The position numbers and the translations under genes are program-made. 64,000 nt of DNA. It comes from Spodoptera frugiperda (taxonomy: Eukaryota; Arthropoda; Insecta; Lepidoptera; Noctuidae). Shown here one piece after another: positions 46,091 through 55,159 of this stretch (position 1 is its first letter; every line of letters begins with the position of its first letter). The notes beneath the pieces were generated by a model. That model searched no databases and was not told the origin of the DNA. It saw only the letters and a list, made by a program, of their open reading frames with translations. The DNA lies in contig NC_064236.1 of the NCBI RefSeq assembly GCF_023101765.2, forward strand, positions 19,556,993 through 19,620,992, in the 5' to 3' direction.

Positions 46091-48453
46091 AAATGTTTCC
46101 TGATTCGCTGAAGTCATTCTCTCTTGCTACTGTATAAATTTGTATTGGGAGAATCGTTATTGAAATTTTGTTTTAAAACTATCATATAGGACTCAGTCAT
46201 TTGTGTTTTGGGTCGGGTTCTTTTTTTAGTTTGATTCACTATGTATTTAGTAGGTACTAGGTAGATACATGTCTCAGTGGTGAGTGAAGTGACCTAAATA
46301 TAACACTCATACTCACCGTTATTCAGCTCTGAATAAGTGACTAGGTTATTCTAAGAAGACGCAATGCAGTGTTGATCTACTGCACTATTATATTCTGTGA
46401 CGGGACAGCAAATAACAGTCGGTATTAGCGTCACTTAATTCAATATGGCCGCTGTCTTTATTTATTAGTTTATATTGGAATACATTCCAGTACTAGATAG
46501 GTACAAAAACATGAAGCAATAAATTTTAACTTTAAATATACAGACGTGAAAGTCAGAAAACGCGAAACAATAATCCTCAAAGCATTGTCACAAACAGACA
46601 ATAATCCTTAAAACAATGTCACAAATAAAACAATGTACCGTATACAAACGTAAAACATTTGACGCGTAAAACATAAAATTCTAGCACTAAAGCCAACTCA
46701 AAAGCCAGAGACTTACAATTGGAAGCTCTAAAACAAAGCAAAAAGCCCACTTGACATGCGACATCCAATGGTACTGTTAGAAAAACGAGATGAAAAAGCG
46801 AGGTACAGGGAATAGGTTTACCTACGTACGGCGGCTGATGAAAATGGACAGCTAACTAGATTTTTTTGGTTCACAGTGCAAACACGAGGCCGCTGCGTCA
46901 GCTCTATTTTGTTTTAGCTTTGTAATTTCACACTTGCATTTCCCCATAGAGCGTTGCGTGTTGAATTTTAACATCGAGTTACAAACTCAATTTGTATTTT
47001 GTGTTGTATTTCGATATTGTTTGATTGAAAGTGATAACTTCATCATTGGCAGTTGTAACAAGTTTTTTATTGAAGGCATATTATGAATAATACATTTTAA
47101 AACAGACTATGTTTACTAATGTCTAATTGAAATAAGTAATAAAGTTAATTATCGCGAATAAAACGTATAAAAATAAAGTCGTAAACGTATAAGAATAGAA
47201 GGAGTACGTGAGCAAGACGCTAAGCTTAGAGAACAAATACAAAGCTACGCTCCCAAATGTAACAATAAAGAATTTTAAATTAATAAAATAAGAAGCGTAC
47301 GGATGGCTATAAAGCCCATCCAATAGGATTACAGCACCCATAAACCTATTGGACAGAATACTATACAAATGATTCGAGTGCCATGCGGGTGCTGACGTCA
47401 CACGGGGCCTGCCAAGCCCTAAACGTGTCATTTGTATTAAACTTTACTTGGGCCCAACTTTGGGGCCAACGTTGGTCCAATCCGTTGAATTAGTCTGCGT
47501 TATAAGTGTGGGATCATGCATGCTTAATGAAATGGGTAATGGGTTATTAGCGTCTATTAATATTATGATAGATTATGATAACACACTGTTTCTCTGCAAC
47601 GGTTAAATATTAATTGGTATAAGACCGAAGTATTGCTCGTTTCACAGTCTGTGTGATCCTTTTTGCATGGAAGGTCCCGACAAAGGTAACTCGATCAAAA
47701 GCATTCGATCTCCAGCATTAGCAACTAGTCATTCGATATCAATTAGTGAACACTTTATTTCTCTTTGCTTTCTTTCTCGGAAGTGATTCCAATGCCAAGG
47801 CTAATTAGTGCCCTACCAGATACTGTTTTATTGGCTTTGTTTAGACTCGCTACATTTACCTTGTTTCAAAGTAAATTGAATTACCGTACACTCGCTCTGT
47901 ACACGAGGAAAGAATTTCTTATTAGAAAATGTAGTTTATTTTTATTTACCGGTGAACCCAGTTGATTTTATTATAAAGAAACTGTCGAGTTACTGAATGA
48001 AAAATAGCAGTAGCTCGTAAATAAAATTCATGGCTTGAAAGTATTTTTAATAAAAGAAAACTTTCAAAGGGGTCGGTATAAAAATGCAAATAGCGAGCAC
48101 CTTCATTTGCATACGTCAATTCATGTTCGTTAAAGAATTCAACGATGGTAACCAAGCAGGAAAATGCAGAAGCATTGAGGCTCACCAGCCTTTGTTTTAT
48201 AAACTGAAGAACAGATATGAAAAGGAACAAATAGCAAAACATGCAGAATATAAAATATTAACATCCCCCATGCTTGCGTATCAGACGGGGAAGGTAAAAG
48301 ACGAGGTATGGCAGGTTCTTTATTAGCTTGGAAGTTTTGCCAGGCATTTTTACCCGACTGCGCCAGAAGGAGGGTTATGTTTTTCAGTATGTATGAATGT
48401 ATGTATGTATGTATGTAAGTATGGTATGCATGCTTAATTGTTTGGGCCCTGCA

Positions 48454-48970
48454 GCCTAAACGTCTTGATGAATTTTGACTTGAGAGGTGTCGTTAGATTC
48501 GTATTTACTGTGTGACACTGGATATATCAAAATATTAAAAAAATAAAATGGCGGATTTTTGGCGCTCGAATATTTCTCACTCTCTAGCCTAAACGGCTTG
48601 ATGGATTTTGACTTGAGAGGTGTCGTTAGATTCGATTTACTGTGAGAGTAGACACTGGATATATCAAAATCAATAAAAAAACAAAATGGCGGATTTTTGG
48701 CGCCAAATTCGAATATTTCTTAGTCTCTAGCCTAAAGGCTTGATGGATTTTGACTTGAGAGGTTTGTTTAGATTCGCATTTACTGTGAGAGTGACACTGG
48801 ATATATCAAAATAATAAAAAAACAAAATGGCGGATTTTTGGCGCCAAATTCGAATATTTTCACTCTCTAGCCTGAACGACTCGATGGATTTCCGTTTATA
48901 GGGGTCGTTTGTCGTAGTTACTGTGAGAGTGACACCAGTATATCAAAATATAAAAATAATAAAACTAAAA
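48454..48970. repeat. Tandem array, about 140-bp unit, four copies
   Basis: Unit starts are GCCTAAACG at 48454, 48587, 48730 and GCCTGAACG at 48870. Units 2 and 3 are closest to each other; unit 4 lacks the ATGGCGGATTTTTGG half. The unit edges and the AT-rich run between them differ slightly in length. Confidence 0.8.
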
Positions 48971-48994
48971 GACCATAAAATAAAAAAGGTAATT

Positions 48995-49244
48995 TAAAAA
49001 ACTAAAAAACCCGACTGCGTTTCTTTATAATTATTTCGTGAAAGAATCCCTAAAATAAGAAAGTCATCGTAAAATTGAAGCAGTCGGGACCCATTCTAAA
49101 ATATGAAGACTTAGTGAGGGCACAACTTACGGCTGGCTTTTTAGAATGGGTCCCGACTGCTTCAACATCCCCGATGACTTTCTTATCAGACGGGGATTTT
49201 TCATTTAAATAGATAAAGAAACGCAGTCTTTTTTAGTTTTTTAA
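48995..49244. repeat. Nested inverted repeat of the composite element
   Basis: Outer arms: ACCCGACTGCGTTTCTTT (left, to about 49025) and AAAGAAACGCAGTC plus TTTTTTAGTTTTTT (49215-49244). Inner arms: a perfect 25-bp pair at 49077-49101 and 49139-49163 (core CAGTCGGGACCCATTC). Between the outer and inner arms, AAGAAAGTCATCG pairs with CGATGACTTTCTT. The result is a long stem with a 37-bp loop. Confidence 0.75.
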
Positions 49245-49574
49245 TCATTGTAAATAATAGAAAGGAAACATTGAGGGAGTGAGGGCTGCCTTCGAGTCGC
49301 GTTGCGGGCTTTGGGTGCAGGGGCGTAAGCGGGCGCTCGACTCTTATATTATTTGCTCTGTCGGTTAAAGATGTAGCGAGCTCGAGTTCAATCGACCGTC
49401 TACTTTTCTAAAGGCATTGTAGTTTGTTTTTGCAACAAGCTTATTTTACTGTATAGCCGTCAGTTTCGAAGAGAACGTTGCAGGTTCTATTTAAAAGAAC
49501 TGATGACGTGGAAATTATGCTTAGTAAGGGAATTATGGTGAAGCATTTGCAATTTGAAATACATAACCAACCCT

Positions 49575-49745
49575 TTTGGGGGGGGGGGGAATCATCCAAT
49601 GACTTCTCCCGCCCTGGGCAAGGCGAGAGGGAGTGTCAGGCTCTTACTGACTAAAAGCCACCCCGTTCCTACTCCTGCTTGTCGAGCCGGAGCCCCGGTA
49701 AACCCACTAGGTAGTCCGCAGCTCCGGGGTAGTCCGCAGCTCCGG
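49575..49745 (-). mobile_element. R1-tail short element with target-site duplication
   Basis: The copy runs on the minus strand from CCGGAGCTGCGGACTAC to GGATGATT followed by a C-run. It is bounded by a perfect 14-bp direct repeat, ACATAACCAACCCT, at 49561-49574 and 49746-49759, as expected from target-primed insertion. Its first 17-18 bases are present twice in tandem (49711-49728 and 49729-49745). An intact duplication suggests a fairly recent insertion. Confidence 0.75.
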
Positions 49746-49759
49746 ACATAACCAACCCT

Positions 49760-52610
49760 AGAGTTTCTGAATAACCGTTCTACGTTTAACTACGTTACGT
49801 AACTCCAAAGGGAAAAATAGAGTATCCAATAAACATTTCATAAGAGTGGACATTGTGACGGTTGTAATATTAAGGCCGGCTGTGATGGTCACGACAAAGC
49901 CTGGACGGCCGCTCAACATGCACGTCAATTGCAGTATCATCCGAGAGACCGTGACCCGCTTTCATCTATTTTTTCAGTCCATAACAGATTGGCTTTCCTA
50001 TTCAAACATGTATTTAGTTATTTAGTTCATTGTTTGGTGAAAATAGATGATAGGTAACACATATATGAGGTTAGATGGATGTTTTAGTTGGTCTGTCGGC
50101 AGATAATTGGTTAGGTTTAAGCTATAATGTTAAGTAGTCTGATTTTTGGTAAGGACTGGCTTGAAGGTCGGTCGAATGAAAATTCATTTATGGAATATTA
50201 TTGTAATCAAAGCCATTTACTATGTTAGTAGGTAGTCATTTTCAGTCCTAAATCCTAATCGTATATTATAATTTTAATGACATACAATTTTATTATACTG
50301 CAGTAGCACAGATCCACTAGCGCGAAACTTGCGCTTGGTCAGTTTTCCATATTGTTATTGAATTTCTAACTATTGTACTGACCCACATATGGGGCGGTTT
50401 GATAAATTCAACGTTGCGGACTATGCTGATTTATTCTACTACTTTCATGTATTTTACATGAAGTTTTTGTGTAGAACTTGATGTATTTTGATAAGATCAG
50501 GTTGTCGTTTCATGAATTTGGGTCATTGTATTGTTTTGTTTTTTTGACTACATACCTACATAGTTTTTGCATTCTGTATATTTATCTTCATCTATATTTA
50601 GCTGTAAATTAACATCTTTTACTTTCAAGTCTCGGAGTACAAAGGTATTTAAGTACTAAATGGCATTTTCAAAGGTTGAATTACAAGTTTTACGTCTGTG
50701 TTAGTAAAAATTTGTACAAGACTTACTTGAATAAACATTAGTCATGCATGTGCCGACATTTTGCAACAAACTGACTCATCAAACGTACCTGCGAAGGTTC
50801 ACTATACTACCAATGATGTGATTCGAATCCAGTTTCGGTCTGAGTCCTAATGTCTTTATTATCCTTTGTTAATATTTCGTGGTGCGGAATTAACTGCTTG
50901 CGTTGAATAATTACTTTGATTGAACAAATTTGTTTTTTATGAAATAATATATTATATAAGCTGGAAATCACACGTTTTTAAGAAATTTTAAAGGAATTGA
51001 TTCCTGCACCCTGTGTTTTTTTTGACGTTGATTTCAAAAAGAGACTTTATTTTATTATGCTGTGCGATACTATTGCAACTCATTTATTACATTGTTACTT
51101 ATAATGTGTTTTCTTTGTACACAGGTAAGGATCGATGCCGTTTCATCAGGGGGTAAGCTAAGTAGTGCATGATTGTTAAACGTCAGCACCTTTTGTTTGC
51201 AATATCACATTTACGCTCAAAATAGAAATAAATGGTAAATAAAATTAAATATTCAATAAATAGTTACTCGTAATGGTAATAGCGTGTCAAGTTATTCAAA
51301 TTACTACAAATAATTTTGAATTTTATTGCTCTTGTCATACAACCGAAAATATTACGAAGCTTTTGACAGTTTCGGGGCAACTTAATGGAATATAGGTTTT
51401 ACTTCCTATTGAAATTATTATAATAATATTTTAATCAAAGTGTCATAAGACTTTGAGATCTTGAAATTGGTTTCTAAAACCAAGAGAACATTATTATAAT
51501 ATTATATTAGATTTGAAAAAATATCTTATTATCCCTGATTAGGTTTTCTTGTACCTACATAAGTCAATTTGCAAACAACCAAGCAGTCTTCGGTGACCGG
51601 AGTTTATTATGTAACGTAAATTTCTTAAAGAGGTTGTATAGTTAGTTTCTTAGTATAAATTGAAATGAAACTATAAAATATCGGGTGTCATAAAAATATT
51701 TTTTCTTTAAATGGGTAGGTATAAAGAGATATCTTTTATTGTAAAAGTAGGTATAATTTTAGGGGTTGTTGACGAAATAAATTGTTTTAAATTATATTTG
51801 AGCGTACTTGTGATATTACACGATACACAATGCTATAATAAATACTCGTTATGTTGCGTGTCCTTAATTTTGCGAAGTATTTTAATTTTTCCTCAAAACG
51901 TTATCGAACGCGCAAATATTCAATTACTTTAGTGCATTTAAAGTGCACATTCCATAAATATTTCTACTACTTCACGGACCATTATTAAAGACCTTGGTCA
52001 ACATATTTTTAAACATATTTCACAGGGTGAAGTCTAGGTTCACATATTTGTGGGATATTTAATTGCGATAAACTATTCTCATTAGGATCATAATAATGTA
52101 CTTAAAATGTTATTCTAGCTCCTACTGTATAGCTATAAATAAAAGTTGAACCTATACGTATACTATATTCCTGACTTTCTCCACCTTTTCATTCATAAGA
52201 ATCTCACCGAACTATGGCTATAAACTATTTAGCCTTTCACGTGTTAAGCGATAACTAACAAAAATTCAGATCGATTTTTATATAGGTAAATATTATATAG
52301 GTAGGCCAATTTTATTTATTTGCTTTAAAATATTTTTATACTCTGTGTGTTGTGGAATGCTTGTTGTATACTCTACTCTACAATAGCCAGCATATTTGGA
52401 CGTTTGGTAAAAATACGGATACAATTAATTATTATACTTAATTCGTGTTATGAATGCCCACGTAATGACCTGTTCCGACATCAAGGTGAAACTAGTATTG
52501 TTCGAAAAACCCAATGCATTGATGATGACTAAAGTTAGTTACCTAATATGGATTTTTGGGATCGAAATTAATCTATGTTCTATTTAGCTTCCGCCCTCAT
52601 CTCCATTTTT
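49760..52610. other. Intronic AT-rich DNA, nothing recognised
   Basis: No repeat family, domain or splice-bounded frame seen in about 2.8 kb. Confidence 0.4.
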
Positions 52611-52611
52611 G

Positions 52612-52692
52612 TGGGGGGAAAATCATCCAATGACTTGTCTCGCCTAGGGTGAAGCGATAGGGAGTGTTAGACTCTTACTGACTAAATACCAC
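52612..52692 (-). mobile_element. R1-tail short element fragment, inverted beside LINE
   Basis: On the minus strand this reads GTCAGTAAGAGTC, TAGGCGAGACAAGTC and ATTGGATGATTTTCCCCC, the 3' part of the R1-tail family. It abuts the plus-strand LINE fragment head to head. Both pieces contain the same tail, so this is not a simple twin-priming inversion; two insertions are more likely. Confidence 0.6.
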
Positions 52693-53228
52693 CTCACTCA
52701 TAGCAAGGTTTTCATTCCTTGCTAAAAGGGTGGACTGTGAGGACCGCCCGGCGGACAAGGTGGAGTATACGGTGGCGGCGACCTCTCGTGTCAGGCATAG
52801 GTTCAGGCCTTAATGCGGTGCGAGGGGACTGGGATGTCATCTCTTCCTTCTACGAAGCAGTCATGCTAGCTCAGGAGGAGGCGGGATAGGTGAGGGAATA
52901 AACATCCTCATGCCCCAGCCGTCGCGAACAACACCCAGGGCATCGGGGATCGCGCGACGATCTCTGGCCACCGTAAGTGCGGGTCTGCGGCGGCGAGCAA
53001 GGGTAGCTCGTCGCACGACAAAAAACCCGTGCGTCAATGAGCCATCAGACCACCACAGCTGGGGTACCCCAGTAGGGTTGACTTCCTACTACCGGGTTTA
53101 CCGGGGCTTCGCCTCGAAAGCAAGACTAGGAACGGGGTGATTTTTAGTCAGTAAGAGTCAGAAATTCCCTCTCGCCTTGCGGCGGCGGAAGAAGTAACTG
53201 GATGATTTTGCCCCCTAAAAAAAAAACT
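52693..53228 (+). mobile_element. R1-like non-LTR retrotransposon, 5'-truncated 3' fragment
   Basis: From about 52770 a frame reads through to WDVISSFYEAVMLAQEEAG and stops at TAG 52887-52889. This has the form of the extreme C-terminus of an R1-clade LINE ORF2. About 335 bp of GC-rich 3' UTR follows and ends in an A-run at 53218-53226. The last 130 bp (TTTACCGGGGCTTCG through TGGATGATTTTGCCCCC) match the short elements at 10036, 36770, 49575 and elsewhere. The reverse transcriptase and 5' end are missing. Promoters and poly(A) signals of the parent element are not visible. Confidence 0.6.
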
Positions 53229-53229
53229 A

Positions 53230-54510
53230 AAAGAGACTGACTGACTGGCGCTACTTCCAGACTTCGAATATAATCGTCATAGTAACCAGTACTGAACACA
53301 AGCATCTGACTTCCAACTTGGCCTAATTGGTTATTTCAGCCTACATATAAGTATCATACACATCAATGTATCCGAAACAGAAAACTTTATAAAAAGATTT
53401 TGAACTTTACTACAAAATTGTAAGGTTGAAAATTCGACAGGCTGTGTAGCTTGATGTGCTTTTCTGTAGTAAATGTGGTGGTATGCATGATATTCTTGAT
53501 GTCATCGTTGTGTGTGTTAGAAATGGATTAAAAATAATAATTCAGTGCCTTGCAAAATCTGATTTTTAAACGTAGATAATGCATGTTGGTGGTTATTTGT
53601 ATAAAGATTCCTTAGGTACATAATCCAAGGACTCCTTTATGTAACTACGAACATTGTATTTAAAAATGAATAAATACTTTGTAAAAAAAGTTTCGAGGTT
53701 TTATTTCTATCACACGTTAGTCAAACAGTCGAGAATATCAGTCGCCCGCGCGCTAAGTCCGTGGAGTCGACGAGAATGATACGGAGCATGAAGTTTGCAA
53801 TCCGACCGTAGTAATTACTTCACCCAAACACATTCTGAATGGAACGCTATACTATACATTCGAACACAACCCTTAACGCCATAGACACATAGTTTAAATT
53901 CGCATGTAGTGTACAAATAATTGTGAGACAAGAATGCAATTTTAAAAAGTTGACATAGTGCTGCGCTGACCTTGTCGATTCGTCGCGTCGTGCAGTTTTG
54001 ATAGCAAAAACGGTTATGACTAACGGATGGCCATGAAACACTTGTCTTGTATGCTACGTCTGTTTGTTACCGTTGTAATTCACATTGTGAAGTTTCTTCG
54101 AAAACAAACGCATATTTCAGACACTGTTGAGAACATTTGAAAACAGCATTTTCGTATCCTTACTACATTTACTCCCAATGCAAACATAAATTCAGGTTTT
54201 GTCAATAATCTTGAAGCGAGACTCACTTTCAAACATCCTCGTGTTATTTTCACGAACATTTTAAACGTGTGAGAACAAAAAATCACTTCACATTCGTGCC
54301 AATCTTTAAGAAAACGCAAAACGTATGTGTGCGTTTACATTTACAAGACGAGCTGAGATACGCGTGGGATCGAACAGCGATTCGAGGATATCCCGTTCCA
54401 TCCAACTTCCTACATCACACGTAATCTGCATCTCATACAACTAAAATAGTTCAGAATACAATACAAACTACAATGATACTCAACAAGACAGCTCGATGTA
54501 ACGCAACGGT
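53230..54510. other. 3' flank of OTU ORF
   Basis: No terminal repeat matching the far side of the OTU frame was found. A CpG-bearing patch lies at 53725-53780. The minus frames of 64-79 codons here have no familiar domain. Confidence 0.4.
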
Positions 54511-54517
54511 CGGTATA

Positions 54518-54523
54518 TTTATT
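54518..54523 (-). other. Poly(A) signal AATAAA after OTU ORF
   Basis: Read on the minus strand, AATAAA begins about 17 nt after the OTU stop codon. This is consistent with a very short 3' UTR and with the frame being a transcribed unit, though AT-rich DNA produces such hexamers often. Confidence 0.4.
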
Positions 54524-54540
54524 TCCACAACACAAAACAA

Positions 54541-55023
54541 TCAATAATACTCTAAAACACTGTAATGCCCTGCATCCAAGTAACCAGTAAATAACAGATG
54601 CTTCACGTATCTCCCCCGGCCATAGTCTATTGTTCTGGGACAAGTGTCTCTGTGGATTTTGAAAGTGTACTCTGGATATAACTCAGTGACGCAGTGCAGC
54701 TCCACATGGCCGGCGTACTCGCCATCCGTCGACATCAGTCTGCTGTAGTCGTTAGCAGTGTACATATTGAACCCATACGATCGGTCCCCGATGATAAAAT
54801 CCTTGTACCGATTCCAATGGTCCACTATCCGATCCACTACTCTGAGGCGAATCTCTCGATGGTGGTCCTGAGTGCCGTAGATACAGAAAGAAACAGAACG
54901 GAATAGACAGTTTCCATCTCCGCGTATTGGTATCACCCTTCGTGCCATTCTCCTCTTCCTCCTCTTCCTAGGCGACTTTCTTCGCGATTGCCTCCGGTCG
55001 GTATTGCGGTGGTATCGACTCAT
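54541..55023 (-). CDS. OTU-family cysteine protease (deubiquitinase-like), intact single-exon ORF
   Basis: This is a 160-residue uninterrupted frame. Residues 36-43 read DGNCLFRS, the OTU catalytic loop, with the nucleophile Cys39. It is followed by a helix typical of the family (GTQDHHREIRLRVVDRIV). A central YAGHVELHCVTELY matches the position of the usual W-G-G-x-IEL-A-SELY block. The predicted catalytic histidine is His153 in GHYSVLEYY at the C-terminus. OTU proteases cleave ubiquitin or related chains. The first 25 residues are very Arg/Lys-rich. Met26 (codon at 54946-54948) has a better start context (A at -3, G at +4) than Met1, so a 135-residue product is possible. A stop lies two codons upstream of Met1. 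AATAAA follows the stop closely. It is antisense within the presumed luna intron. Small OTU frames of this type often ride in transposons or insect DNA viruses; no terminal repeats were seen here. Confidence 0.72.
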   Translation of the reverse strand: MSRYHRNTDRRQSRRKSPRKRRKRRMARRVIPIRGDGNCLFRSVSFCIYGTQDHHREIRLRVVDRIVDHWNRYKDFIIGDRSYGFNMYTANDYSRLMSTDGEYAGHVELHCVTELYPEYTFKIHRDTCPRTIDYGRGRYVKHLLFTGYLDAGHYSVLEYY

Positions 55024-55061
55024 TGGTCACACTGCACATCACTAGTCACGAATGTCAAAAG

Positions 55062-55151
55062 ATGGCGGCATCAGATTTCGCCGGAGCCGGCCGCCAGCCG
55101 GTTGCTGTTGGAGCCTCCCCCACTGGAGTCCTCAGTGAACGACCAATTTAA
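55062..55151 (+). CDS. Small GC-rich ORF, 29 codons, divergent from OTU gene
   Basis: An ATG in the context AAAAGATGG opens a 29-residue frame (MAASDFAGAG..., ending SERPI) that stops at TAA 55149-55151. The segment is clearly richer in GC and CpG than its surroundings. It starts 38 bp from the OTU Met1 codon on the opposite strand. I do not recognise the peptide. It could be a short first exon read into a donor, a leader peptide, or chance coding inside a shared promoter. Confidence 0.2.
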   Translation: MAASDFAGAGRQPVAVGASPTGVLSERPI

Positions 55152-55159
55152 TTTCAGGT

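Larger units (their letters stand above)
43770..48340. other. Intronic DNA with LINE tails only
   Basis: Apart from the tails at 44890, 45600 and 46004 nothing was assigned. At 47318-47360 CCAATAGG and CCTATTGG form a weak inverted pair. Confidence 0.4.
48347..49244. mobile_element. Composite repeat: ACCCGACTGCG ends, tandem array and large inverted repeat
   Basis: It begins TTTTACCCGACTGCGCC, AGAAGGAGGGTTATGTTTTT and a (GTAT)n run. Next comes an array of about four units (48454-48970) of 133, 143, 140 and 101 bp, each with GATGGATTTTGACTTGAGAGG, TGTGAGAG, GGATATATCAAAAT and ATGGCGGATTTTTGGCGC. Then follows an inverted-repeat module (48995-49244). No protein is coded. A fragment of the left end is at 6985-7047. 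Confidence 0.65.

Noticed and set aside
48454..48970. CRISPR-like array of spaced repeats
   Set aside because: Units are about 140 bp with diverged copies rather than short identical repeats with unique spacers, and the genome is eukaryotic.
52910..53140. 76-codon Arg-rich plus frame
   Set aside because: It lies in the 3' UTR of the R1-like LINE, after that element's stop codon.
54410..54643. 77-codon minus frame at the OTU 3' end
   Set aside because: It is a shadow in another frame of the OTU gene end.
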